Positions 1-7,287 of a stretch of DNA of 64,000 bases are shown here, one piece after another (positions within the stretch are counted from its first letter, which is position 1; every line of letters begins with the position of its first letter). The notes beneath the pieces are model-generated. The model was not told the origin of the DNA. It did no database searches and saw only the letters and a list, made by a program, of their open reading frames with translations. This DNA is from Desulfoluna butyratoxydans (GTDB lineage Bacteria; Desulfobacterota; Desulfobacteria; Desulfobacterales; Desulfolunaceae). The stretch covers positions 62,001 through 126,000 of the forward strand of contig NZ_CAADHO010000010.1 in assembly GCF_900699765.1 (NCBI RefSeq). Direction: 5' to 3'. The position numbers and the translations under genes are program-made.

Positions 1-270
1 GGCGATGTTGGCGAGGGTTTCGGCTTCGAAGGAGAGTTCAGCCAGCATGTGCTTGAAATAGGTGCTGATCTCCTGCGTCTTCATTTCAGCGGCGATTTCA
101 AGGGTTTTCTGGGTCGAAGCCTTGAGGCTTCGGTGGGCTTTGTCGTAACCGATAATGCTCACCAGGGTCAGGGGAACCAGGGCAAAGAGCAGGAATCCGC
201 TTGTGAGGGTTCGTCCCAGCCCGGAAAAGAGGGTGAAGGACTTGCCGGTTTTTGGGGCAGAGGGTGTCAT
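1..270 (-). CDS. N-terminal fragment of a membrane sensor protein (cut by window edge)
   Basis: An open frame starts at the ATG at 270 on the minus strand and runs off the window at base 1, giving 90 residues without a stop. The protein has a short basic N-terminus (MTPSAPKTGK), a hydrophobic segment at about residues 20-42, then a charged amphipathic stretch with many E, K and Q residues. This pattern is typical of the first transmembrane helix and the start of the periplasmic sensor domain of a chemoreceptor, histidine kinase or GGDEF receptor. The output domain lies outside the window, so the class cannot be decided. A good sigma-70-type promoter sits about 120 bp upstream at 392-420. Confidence 0.6.
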   Translation of the reverse strand, partial: MTPSAPKTGKSFTLFSGLGRTLTSGFLLFALVPLTLVSIIGYDKAHRSLKASTQKTLEIAAEMKTQEISTYFKHMLAELSFEAETLANIA

Positions 271-391
271 GGGTTTTGATTCTGTCCTTGGGGTAACGGA
301 GCGGCCGACGTATGGAAGCCGGCATGGGCGCATTTGGGCGATGCGTTGGGCGCGAGGGCGCCACATCAGACGGCAAGGATAGGATTACCTA

Positions 392-420
392 AATATACAT
401 GACATTATGCGGAACGGCAA
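392..420 (-). promoter_or_regulatory. sigma-70-like promoter for the sensor gene
   Basis: On the minus strand there is a -35 TTGCCG (415-420), a 17-bp spacer and a -10 TATATT (392-397). It faces the truncated sensor gene that starts at 270 and lies just outside the terminator of the first tRNA. Confidence 0.45.
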
Positions 421-483
421 ACGGCAAATCCGGGGCGGGGACTTTCCGGCTGACGCAGGGTGCGTGTGGTGTGTGCCGAAAAC

Positions 484-518
484 AAAAAAGCCCCTGCATG
501 TTCATGCAGAGGCTTTTG
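484..518 (-). terminator. intrinsic terminator of tRNA-Leu copy 1
   Basis: On the minus strand, a stem of about 14 bp (one mismatch) with arms 486-499 and 505-518 ends in a run of T residues. It lies about 10 bases past the tRNA 3' end. Confidence 0.75.
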
Positions 519-526
519 AATTCTTT

Positions 527-613
527 TGGTGCCGAAGGGGAGACTCGAACTCCCACGAGATTGCTCTCACTAGTCCCTGAAACTAGCGCGTCTACCAATT
601 CCACCACTTCGGC
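527..613 (-). tRNA. tRNA-Leu (anticodon CAG), copy 1
   Basis: This 87-nt cloverleaf with a long variable arm is typical of class II tRNA-Leu. The acceptor stem is GCCGAAG/CTTCGGC, the discriminator is A and the 3' CCA is encoded. The anticodon stem CTAGT/ACTAG holds the loop TTCAGGG, giving anticodon CAG, which reads CUG. The T-arm carries GTTCGAGTC. A near copy lies at 849-935. The gene has its own promoter (628-656) and terminator, so it is transcribed as a single unit. Confidence 0.95.
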
Positions 614-627
614 AATTTGTGAAAAGC

Positions 628-656
628 GTTATAGCAGCGCTTTGCCCGTCGTTCAA
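628..656 (-). promoter_or_regulatory. promoter of tRNA-Leu copy 1
   Basis: The minus strand carries -35 TTGAAC (651-656), a 17-bp spacer and -10 TATAAC (628-633). This puts the predicted start 6-8 nt before the tRNA 5' end at 613. Confidence 0.75.
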
Positions 657-805
657 GCCTTTTTGTGCACGTACGGGGACTTTTTTTTGTGGTCGGAGCA
701 CGGCTTTCCCGTGGGGATGCCGGATGCCATGTGAGACTCGCGTGTTACCCGTGGCGGCTCCCTGACGTACCCGCAAAGGGCGATCCGTCTCCTGGTGCAC
801 AAATC

Positions 806-839
806 AAAAAAGCCCCTGCTTTATCAAGCAGAGGCTTTT
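806..839 (-). terminator. intrinsic terminator of tRNA-Leu copy 2
   Basis: On the minus strand, a 14-bp stem with one mismatch and a 4-nt loop is followed by a T-run. It closely resembles the terminator of copy 1, including the spacing to the tRNA 3' end. Confidence 0.75.
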
Positions 840-848
840 GAATTCTTT

Positions 849-935
849 TGGTGCCGAAGGGGAGACTCGAACTCCCACGGGCTTGCGCCCACTGGTCCCT
901 GAAACCAGCGCGTCTACCAATTCCACCACTTCGGC
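849..935 (-). tRNA. tRNA-Leu (anticodon CAG), copy 2
   Basis: This is an 87-nt class II tRNA with the same acceptor stem, T-arm, encoded CCA and anticodon CAG as copy 1. The anticodon stem is CTGGT/ACCAG instead of CTAGT/ACTAG, and the variable-arm stem is GGGC/GCCC instead of GAGA/TCTC. Every difference keeps base pairing. Promoter, leader, tRNA and terminator are all duplicated, so the two genes form a tandem pair of independent units. Confidence 0.95.
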
Positions 936-948
936 AATTTGTGAGAGC

Positions 949-977
949 GTTATAGCAGCGCCTTTCGGCTTGATCAA
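949..977 (-). promoter_or_regulatory. promoter of tRNA-Leu copy 2
   Basis: The minus strand carries -35 TTGATC (972-977), a 17-bp spacer and -10 TATAAC (949-954), with the same short leader before the tRNA as in copy 1. Confidence 0.75.
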
Positions 978-1023
978 GCCTTTTTTGCAAAAAAGGCCCA
1001 GGAAAAAGGAGATGGGAAAAACA

Positions 1024-1052
1024 TTGATTTTACCAACAAAAGAATTTATAAA
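1024..1052 (+). promoter_or_regulatory. promoter of ribF
   Basis: A near-consensus sigma-70 promoter has -35 TTGATT (1024-1029), a 17-bp spacer and -10 TATAAA (1047-1052). It lies in an AT-rich patch about 45 bp upstream of the ribF ATG. Confidence 0.65.
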
Positions 1053-1102
1053 TTTCTTTTTATACGCAGTCAAGTTGAAAAATGGAGATATGCTGAAATA
1101 TC

Positions 1103-2041
1103 ATGGAATTATACGAAGGATTCGAGGGAATCGAGCATCCCTTCCAAAATAGTGTGATCACCATCGGTAACTTCGACGGGGTTCATAAGGGCCACCAGGC
1201 ACTGCTTGCATTGGCCGTCGACAGGGCGGCACAGATCGGGGGCCGGAGCGTGGCGGTCACCTTTGAACCTCATCCGAAGCGGGTTCTCTGCAACGGTGAT
1301 CATCCGCCGCTTATCACCATCCATGAGCAGAAGGCCGAGCTCATCGGTGCCTGCGGCGTGGATGCACTCGTGACCGTGCCTTTTACCAAAGAATTTTCTT
1401 CCATTGATGCTCGGCGCTTCGTGACGGATCTCCTGATCGGCAAGCTGGGGATGAAAGCCATCATTGTCGGAAACGACTATTATTTCGGACGCAAACGCGA
1501 AGGGGATATAGCCCTGATGAAACGGTTCGGCGAAGAGATGAATTTCGATGTGATCACCCCGGAGTGGGTGAACCTGGGGGAGAAGCGTATCAGCAGCACC
1601 CGAATTCGGGAGATCATCAGCCGGGGCGAGGTGCACCGGGCTCCGGAACTTCTGGGCCGGTTTTATCAGGTCCGGGGAAAAGTGGTCTCCGGCCGGGACC
1701 GGGGCGGCAAGCTCCTGGGGTTTCCCACGGCCAATATCAACCTGAACGACGAACTCTGCCCGGCCTCCGGTGTGTATGCCGTCACCGTGGATTGCAGTCT
1801 GGGGCAGTTCCAGGGCGTGGCCAACATCGGCTACAGCCCCACCTTCGATGATCATATTTTTACGGTGGAGGTCCATATCCTGGACTTTTCCGGTGACATC
1901 TACGGTGAGACCATCAAGGTCAACATGATCCAGAAGCTGCGAGACGAGCAGAAATTCTCGGGTATCGACGAACTCTCCCGCCAGATCGAAGCGGATATCG
2001 ACAACGCACGGGTGCTTTTCAAGGACCTCGCCGCCGTCTGA
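1103..2041 (+). CDS. ribF: bifunctional riboflavin kinase / FAD synthetase
   Basis: This cytoplasmic enzyme phosphorylates riboflavin to FMN and adenylylates FMN to FAD. The 312-residue length is normal for bacterial RibF. The N-terminal nucleotidyltransferase domain (about residues 15-180) shows ITIGNFDGVHKGHQ with the HxGH-type signature, and later ISSTRIR. The C-terminal flavokinase domain (about 185-305) shows GRGGKLLGFPTANI. The ATG at 1103 is the only usable start, because an in-frame TGA lies at 1094-1096. No strong Shine-Dalgarno is visible; a GGAG lies about 15 nt upstream. The gene is a single unit between a good promoter and a strong terminator. Confidence 0.96.
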   Translation: MELYEGFEGIEHPFQNSVITIGNFDGVHKGHQALLALAVDRAAQIGGRSVAVTFEPHPKRVLCNGDHPPLITIHEQKAELIGACGVDALVTVPFTKEFSSIDARRFVTDLLIGKLGMKAIIVGNDYYFGRKREGDIALMKRFGEEMNFDVITPEWVNLGEKRISSTRIREIISRGEVHRAPELLGRFYQVRGKVVSGRDRGGKLLGFPTANINLNDELCPASGVYAVTVDCSLGQFQGVANIGYSPTFDDHIFTVEVHILDFSGDIYGETIKVNMIQKLRDEQKFSGIDELSRQIEADIDNARVLFKDLAAV

Positions 2042-2073
2042 TCACGGGCGGACATACGGATTTGACTTGGCTG

Positions 2074-2110
2074 AAGCCGGGCATCCCCGAAAGGGGTGCC
2101 CGGCTTTTTG
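2074..2110 (+). terminator. intrinsic terminator of ribF
   Basis: A GC-rich stem of about 14 bp (one bulge) with a GAAA loop is followed by five T residues. It ends ribF before the convergent helicase gene. Confidence 0.85.
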
Positions 2111-2125
2111 CGTTTTTGGGGCTGT

Positions 2126-5100
2126 TTAGAACAGGGACATCTGCACCGGGCCCTGGGCCTTTTTTTGGGGGAGGGTGCGTTGCCGGCTCTGTTTCAGGTG
2201 CTCTTCGATGTCGGACAGGTAGGGGGAAGGGGCGCACTCCACGGGCTCGCCAAAGCGGAGGCGCCTGGCCGCGTGGGTAAGGAAGAGGCGCTCTTTGGCC
2301 CGGGTCATGCCCACGTAAAAGAGGCGGCGCTCTTCCTCGGGGTCGCCGGGCTCTCCGTACGCGGGTTCAAAGGGAAGGTTTCCCGCTTCGCAGCCTGCGA
2401 TGAAGACCACTGGAAACTCAAGGCCCTTGGATGCGTGGAGGGTGAGGATGCTCACTTTCTCGGCCTTGACGGCAAGGGTGTCCTGCTCCTTTACCAGGGC
2501 GGTCTGGGCGAGAAACCGGGCTGTGGAGCCCCGGGTTCCAAAGGCTTCGGCCCGGTCCATGAGGGCTGTGAAGGCATCTGCCAGCATCTCGTCTTTTTGG
2601 CGCTCTTCGGCAACGGCGGGAAGCTTTTCGAGCAGGCAGCGGATCTGCACGGCCGGTGCGTGGCTTTCGCAGGCCATCCGAAGCTTCAGGATCGCTCCCA
2701 GGGCGTCCACCATCGCCTCCCGGTCGCTGCACCAGGTGTCGGTGAGCAGGTAGGGGTTGGCGATGAGGTCTGCCATACCCAGCTGGGTTCCGTCTTTGGA
2801 GACAGGGGGGTAGAGGGGGAAGGTCACGGACTTGCCGGAGAACAGGGGAAGGGCGGTTTCCAGGTCCATGAGGCTTCCGCAGTCCGTGGCAAGTTTTACG
2901 GCGGCGATGAAGCGGTGCATGACGGGGTGGTCGAAGGTGCCTCCCTTGGCGGTGACGGCACAGGGAATTCCGGCTGCCGTAAGTTTTGCGGCGATTTCCA
3001 CGCCGTGGGCATGGGTGCGGGTGAGGATCGCCATGTCTCCGAAGCTCAGGTCCGTCTCGTTACAGGTGGCCCCGCCGAAATCCATGGAGTGGAACCCTAT
3101 GCCCCCGATGAGCTGTTCAACCTGTTTCCCGATGGCAACGGCCTCCTCCTCGCCGCTGCGGCAGGGGAGGATGGTGATGTGCCTGGCGCCGTCGATGTCG
3201 GAGATGACTTTTGTCTTGTCCCCCAGGATGCTTCCCGACGCCGCCAGGATGGTTTTGCTGGATCGGTAGTTCTGGGTCAGGGTGATCCGGGTTGCGTCGG
3301 GCTGATCCGAGAGGAACCGGTGGAAGTAGTGGGCCGACGACCCCCGGAATCCGTAAATGGCCTGGTCCGGGTCACCGATGACGCAGATGGCGTGTCCTTG
3401 GGGGGCCAGAAGCTGAGTGAGGCGGTACTGGGCATGGTTCAGGTCCTGGTACTCGTCGATGAAGATATGTGCAAACCGCCGGGTGAGTTCGCTCCGGAAA
3501 TCGGTGTCTTCTTCCAGGGCCCGGACAAGTCGGAAAATAAGGCCCTCGAAATCCATGAGGCCGTTTCGCTTCAGGAGCTGTTCGTAGGCGCTGTAGCAGC
3601 GCCGGAAAAGGTCGGCATGGATCTCCGTGACCCTGGAGAGGTCGTCGTCCGGCGAGATGAGCTGCTGGCGCGCCCGCTCAATGAGCCTGCTCAGGTGTCC
3701 GGGGCGCATGGTTTTACGCTCTTCCGCAGACAGGGAGACAAGGAGCGCCTCTTTCAGCAACCGCTTTCTGGCGGTGTCGTCGGCGATGGCCACGGGCATT
3801 TTTTCCCGTTGGTTCAACAGGTCCAGGGCCAGGGCGTGGAAGGTGCAGGCCAGGGGGATGCGGTGGCCGATGAGCCCCCGGAGGCGCTCGGCCATCTCCT
3901 CGGCGGCACGGTTGGTGAAGGTGATGGCAAGGACGGAGTCCGGGTCGATGCCGTTTTCAACCAGGCGTGCGATGCGCCGGGTGATGGTGTGGGTTTTGCC
4001 TGTCCCCGGCCCTGCCACGATGAGAAGGGGGCCCGGGGGGTGGTTCACGGCTTCATCCTGCAGGGCGTTGAGGCCTTTGGCGGGAGCGGCCGGAGGCTCA
4101 GGGACGGTGTCGTTTTTTTTTACGGCCGGTGGCGCCGGTTTGGCAGATGGCCCTGCTTCACGGATGCGATCCGCAGGGGGCGCTTTGGGGACCTGAAAGA
4201 GAAGGGTCTGGCCGGGAAGCTCGGCCTTGTCGTCTTCTGAAAAGACTTTGACCACCCCGTACTCTCCGTCGAATCCGCCTTCGAGTACCACCCGGCGCTG
4301 TCGGACCCGCATGATGGCCTCGCCGAGGAGGGGAATCCCTGATTCGGAAAGCTCGTCGCGGGAGCGATCCCGCAGAATGGCAAGTTCAGGGCCCAGCTTG
4401 GTGATGAGGCCCGAGAGCTGTGTCTGGACCTTTTTGGATTTTGGGCCCACGGAGAAGATCTCCGAGAGAATTTCCTCTAATGGAATGAGGCTCTCAAACC
4501 CAGGGTAGCGGGGGGAGACGGTCTCCGCCTCCTCTTCGGACCGGTCGGCCAGCGCGAGGACCCGGTGCAGTACGCCCAGCGTCAGGGGTTTGCCGCATAC
4601 CGGGCACAGGTCTCCCAGGGCCACCGACTCCTGGGGCTCCAGGCTTACCCCGCATTTGCGGTGGCCGTCCATGTGGTACTTTCCCTCTTCGGGGAAAAAT
4701 TCCAGGGTCCCCTCAAAGCCGGGATTCCCTTCGGCCTTCAGGGCATGGAAGATGGCGTCGTAGGAGAGCTCCGTGTCAAAAAGGTTGGCTTCTCGGGCCA
4801 GCTTGGCTGGTGAATGGGCATCGGAGTTGGAGATGAGGGTGATGCCGTCCAGCATGGAGACCCGCCGGTTCATGGGAGGGTCTGAGGAGAGCCCGGTTTC
4901 CCCGGCAAAGATGTGGTCGCTCAGGTCGCCGAAACAGGCCGACACCGAGTCAAAACCGGATTTGGACCCCAGCATGGAGAACCAGGGGGTCCAGATGTGG
5001 GCGGGGATCAGAACGCCGGCATCGTCGGTTTCAAGGACGATTTCCAGGAGGTCGCGGGCGTCGAGTCCCAGGATCGGGCGGCCGTCCGAGGTGATGTTTC

Positions 5101-5488
5101 CGATGGCGTCGAGTTTTTTGTTGAAGGCTTTGGCTGAGTCGATGCTCGGGAAAAAAACGAGGTTATGGTTTTTTCGGGTGGCCCCGTCTTTTTTGTAGAT
5201 GCAGCTGATCTCAGCGGAGAGCATGTAGTGCAGCTCCCCGGAAACGGAAGGAGACAGGCCCTCGGCGGATGCCTCGGCCAGGTCGGGCCGCAAGGTAAAC
5301 AGGCCACCACCGGTGGGAACAAGTTTTTCCTCAATGTCGGCCATCCAGGCCGGGTGCGTAAAATCACCGGTGCCGAGCAGGTCGATGCCCTTGAGGCGGG
5401 CATGGCGGTATAGGGTTTCAAGGTCAAGGTCCCGTGATGTGGCCCGTGAGTACTTAGAATGAATATGAAGATCGGCGATAAACGGCAT
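2126..5488 (-). CDS. endonuclease Q-like domain fused to UvrD/Rep helicase
   Basis: This is a 1120-residue fusion. The start at 5488 was chosen because GGGGAG lies 4 nt upstream and the protein then begins MPFIADLHIHSKYS, the normal start of the EndoQ/PHP family. Residues 1 to about 400 are PHP-like, with metal-binding H8 and H10, a GTGDFTHP motif, and a C-x-x-C zinc-binding region near DLCPVCGKPL. EndoQ nicks DNA 5' of deaminated bases. From about residue 480 the protein is a superfamily 1A helicase: Walker A GPGTGKT (about 492-498), FIDEYQDLNHAQ, GDPDQAIYGFRG, QNYRSS, LHASKGLEFPVVF and LFYVGMTRAKE. The last five residues are QMSLF, which resembles a beta-clamp-binding motif. A role in repair of deaminated DNA is an inference. 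Confidence 0.88.
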   Translation of the reverse strand: MPFIADLHIHSKYSRATSRDLDLETLYRHARLKGIDLLGTGDFTHPAWMADIEEKLVPTGGGLFTLRPDLAEASAEGLSPSVSGELHYMLSAEISCIYKKDGATRKNHNLVFFPSIDSAKAFNKKLDAIGNITSDGRPILGLDARDLLEIVLETDDAGVLIPAHIWTPWFSMLGSKSGFDSVSACFGDLSDHIFAGETGLSSDPPMNRRVSMLDGITLISNSDAHSPAKLAREANLFDTELSYDAIFHALKAEGNPGFEGTLEFFPEEGKYHMDGHRKCGVSLEPQESVALGDLCPVCGKPLTLGVLHRVLALADRSEEEAETVSPRYPGFESLIPLEEILSEIFSVGPKSKKVQTQLSGLITKLGPELAILRDRSRDELSESGIPLLGEAIMRVRQRRVVLEGGFDGEYGVVKVFSEDDKAELPGQTLLFQVPKAPPADRIREAGPSAKPAPPAVKKNDTVPEPPAAPAKGLNALQDEAVNHPPGPLLIVAGPGTGKTHTITRRIARLVENGIDPDSVLAITFTNRAAEEMAERLRGLIGHRIPLACTFHALALDLLNQREKMPVAIADDTARKRLLKEALLVSLSAEERKTMRPGHLSRLIERARQQLISPDDDLSRVTEIHADLFRRCYSAYEQLLKRNGLMDFEGLIFRLVRALEEDTDFRSELTRRFAHIFIDEYQDLNHAQYRLTQLLAPQGHAICVIGDPDQAIYGFRGSSAHYFHRFLSDQPDATRITLTQNYRSSKTILAASGSILGDKTKVISDIDGARHITILPCRSGEEEAVAIGKQVEQLIGGIGFHSMDFGGATCNETDLSFGDMAILTRTHAHGVEIAAKLTAAGIPCAVTAKGGTFDHPVMHRFIAAVKLATDCGSLMDLETALPLFSGKSVTFPLYPPVSKDGTQLGMADLIANPYLLTDTWCSDREAMVDALGAILKLRMACESHAPAVQIRCLLEKLPAVAEERQKDEMLADAFTALMDRAEAFGTRGSTARFLAQTALVKEQDTLAVKAEKVSILTLHASKGLEFPVVFIAGCEAGNLPFEPAYGEPGDPEEERRLFYVGMTRAKERLFLTHAARRLRFGEPVECAPSPYLSDIEEHLKQSRQRTLPQKKAQGPVQMSLF

Positions 5489-5911
5489 AATTCTCCCCGC
5501 AGGTGGTTCATTTGTTGGGCACATCATAGTGCAGGCACAGGGCAAAGGTCCACAGGAATATCCGGGCGTGACCCGGGGAGGGGGCACATCAGCGGCGTGT
5601 GAACTCCGACGACGTTTTACATTTCTAAAGATGCAGAAGAATATGACTTTATATGCTTCTGCTGCGTGGGTATCGGTGTGGAGGGCTTTATTACCACAAG
5701 AGTCAAGCTGAGGGAACAGGGGTTGATTGTCACGATCTGTCTGAAATTCTTTGGTGTTGTCTGGCCCGGGGTGGCGTGGGGAATTCTCCCGGATTTTTAA
5801 TGCTATTAACTTATATACGGGGCCTTCAATATCTCATATGATGCGTGGTGAGTGGTAATTTGCATGTCTGCAGAGGTTTAATCGTTTTAAAAGGTAAGGG
5901 GGGATGAAGAG
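5489..5911. other. intergenic region, no gene seen
   Basis: This 423-bp spacer lies between the divergent helicase and small coiled-coil genes. I see no convincing frame or RNA gene. It turns AT-rich toward 5800-5850 and holds a 30-bp near-perfect palindrome at 5633-5662. Promoters for both genes should lie here, but none stands out. Confidence 0.4.
5633..5662. repeat. 30-bp imperfect palindrome
   Basis: Arms GCAGAAGAATAT (5633-5644) and ATATGCTTCTGC (5651-5662) pair at 11 of 12 positions around a 6-nt centre. No T-run follows on either strand, so a protein-binding site is more likely than a terminator. Confidence 0.5.
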
Positions 5912-6115
5912 ATGCCCGGTTTGGACCAAAGAGAACGACAAGCGATGGAGGATCGGATGAATCGTCTGGCTTCCAAGGAAGAAGAATATCGCATATCACG
6001 CAAGCTTGCAGAGTATATCGATATGCTTGAGACCTATCTCATTGAGATGGACGAACGGGTGGCATCCCTGGAGACGATGCTTGGGCTGAGAGGCCTTGAG
6101 CCTCCGCAATACTGA
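5912..6115 (+). CDS. small coiled-coil protein of unknown function
   Basis: This gene encodes 67 residues rich in E, R, L and M, with heptad-like spacing over about residues 8-58. There is no signal peptide or transmembrane segment, so it is probably a cytoplasmic helical hairpin or coiled coil. A G-rich sequence (AAGGGGGGATGAAGAG) precedes the ATG at 5912 and a strong intrinsic terminator follows at 6143, which supports a real single-gene unit. I do not recognise a family. Short proteins of this kind are often adaptors, but nothing here shows a partner. Confidence 0.65.
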   Translation: MPGLDQRERQAMEDRMNRLASKEEEYRISRKLAEYIDMLETYLIEMDERVASLETMLGLRGLEPPQY

Positions 6116-6142
6116 GCCCCATACCTGACCATAGCTTATCCG

Positions 6143-6175
6143 GGCCCCGCATGGAAACATGCGGGGCCTTTTTTT
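6143..6175 (+). terminator. intrinsic terminator of the small coiled-coil gene
   Basis: A perfect 11-bp stem (GGCCCCGCATG/CATGCGGGGCC) with a GAAA loop is followed by seven T residues. Confidence 0.9.
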
Positions 6176-6451
6176 GTGCTGAGCGCCATTTTCCTTTCCA
6201 CGACCTGCCTGCCTTGTTGTTTACTCCACGTTTAAAATCCGATTTTTAGCCATTCTATATCTAAAGAATGCTCCTAAGTGTGACGAATAGGAAATATATC
6301 GTCGGCAACCGGAGCTGTTCCCCGGATGGGATCTTTGTCCGGGCGGGCAGAACAGCGCCCCAGGGGCGCTGCTGCGTGCCGAGGCAGGGGGGGGCGCCTG
6401 CTCCGGGTCACCCTGGTGTTGAACCGTTTTGAGTTGTTATTGAGGGGAACT
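6176..6451 (+). other. leader region of the first lipoprotein gene, strong predicted RNA structure
   Basis: This 276-bp region has no convincing frame. Bases 6314-6356 form a nested stem: GCTGTTC/GAACAGC outside, CCCGGA/TCCGGG inside, with a 6-nt bulge on the 3' side. An overlapping hairpin, AGCGCC/GGCGCT, lies at 6354-6370. The two share bases 6354-6356 and could compete. No known riboswitch consensus was recognised. Confidence 0.3.
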
Positions 6452-7258
6452 ATGAACTTAAAGAACACCGGTAAATCGGCGGCTCCGTTGCGCGTGGCAA
6501 TGGTGCTTTTCTGTCTGTTGTTTTTTTGTGCCTTCACCGTGGGGTGTGATGATGAATCGAGCCATGAATCGAAGCTGGAAGAAGCGCGGATGGCCATTGA
6601 CGACGGCAATTACAGCAAAGCGATCTCTCTGCTGGACGGAATGGTGGGGACCGATGTTCTCCAAGTCCTTGCATCCGCCCATGCGGGTCTCGCAGGCATC
6701 GATACCTTTGAGATCCTGAAGCAGGTGGACGACGGGGGTTCGGGGGACGGGAGCATCGATCTCATCGGAAAAATGCTGGGGACCGGGGAGGACGACATCC
6801 TCACGGCTGCGGACATATCAACCAAGCTATCCGAAATCGACCTTGCCAAGTCCATCCTCCTGGACTCCGTGGGAGGGGTGGCGGCCAACCTCGATGACGA
6901 CGGGAAGGTCAAGCTTGCCATCTACGGATTCACCGACATTGTGCTGGTGATGGGCAAAATGATCTCCTCAAAGGATGGCGACAAAGACGTGACCCTCACC
7001 GAAGAGGCCATCCGGGCCCTGGGGGGTGGGTTTGTAGAAGCGGACATCACAGGCCTGGCCCTGGGGGACGGTGTGGACCCCATGGTTCAGATCAACGGGG
7101 ACTTAGATGCCGTTGAAGCAGGGATTACGGCCCTGGGGACCGGCATTGAGAACAACGACCTGGGCGAAGAGTTTGACGCGTTTTTGAAAGAGATCGACAC
7201 CAGTAGCGACGGCTATGTCAGCGCAACGGAATTTGTGACGTACCTCAACACGATTTAA
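6452..7258 (+). CDS. EF-hand lipoprotein, copy 1 of a tandem module
   Basis: This encodes a 268-residue exported lipoprotein. The start at 6452 was chosen because GAGGGG lies 4 nt upstream; the frame is open further 5' but reads as unlikely coding. Residues 13-31 are hydrophobic and lead to Cys32 (TVGC), followed by two Asp residues. A TPR-like helix pair follows (EARMAIDDGNYSKAISLLDG). Near the C-terminus, DTSSDGYVSATE (249-260) fits a calcium-binding EF-hand loop. The barrel gene 7288-8388 follows after 29 bp. The second lipoprotein at 8865 has the same architecture. I know of no function; a periplasm-facing partner of the barrel is an inference. Confidence 0.75.
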   Translation: MNLKNTGKSAAPLRVAMVLFCLLFFCAFTVGCDDESSHESKLEEARMAIDDGNYSKAISLLDGMVGTDVLQVLASAHAGLAGIDTFEILKQVDDGGSGDGSIDLIGKMLGTGEDDILTAADISTKLSEIDLAKSILLDSVGGVAANLDDDGKVKLAIYGFTDIVLVMGKMISSKDGDKDVTLTEEAIRALGGGFVEADITGLALGDGVDPMVQINGDLDAVEAGITALGTGIENNDLGEEFDAFLKEIDTSSDGYVSATEFVTYLNTI

Positions 7259-7287
7259 TAAGGGCCCCAGGCACAACGGAGATGATG

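Noticed and set aside
2096..4240. A 714-residue plus-strand open frame opposite the helicase gene
   Set aside because: It is antisense to strong UvrD motifs, its composition is Gly/Val/Asp-biased, and it has no recognisable domain. GC-rich codon use creates such frames.
5529..5610. Possible c-di-GMP-I riboswitch, from the sequence GCACAGGGCAAA
   Set aside because: Only the first conserved block is present. The GAAA tetraloop and the GGGACGCAAAGC block are missing.
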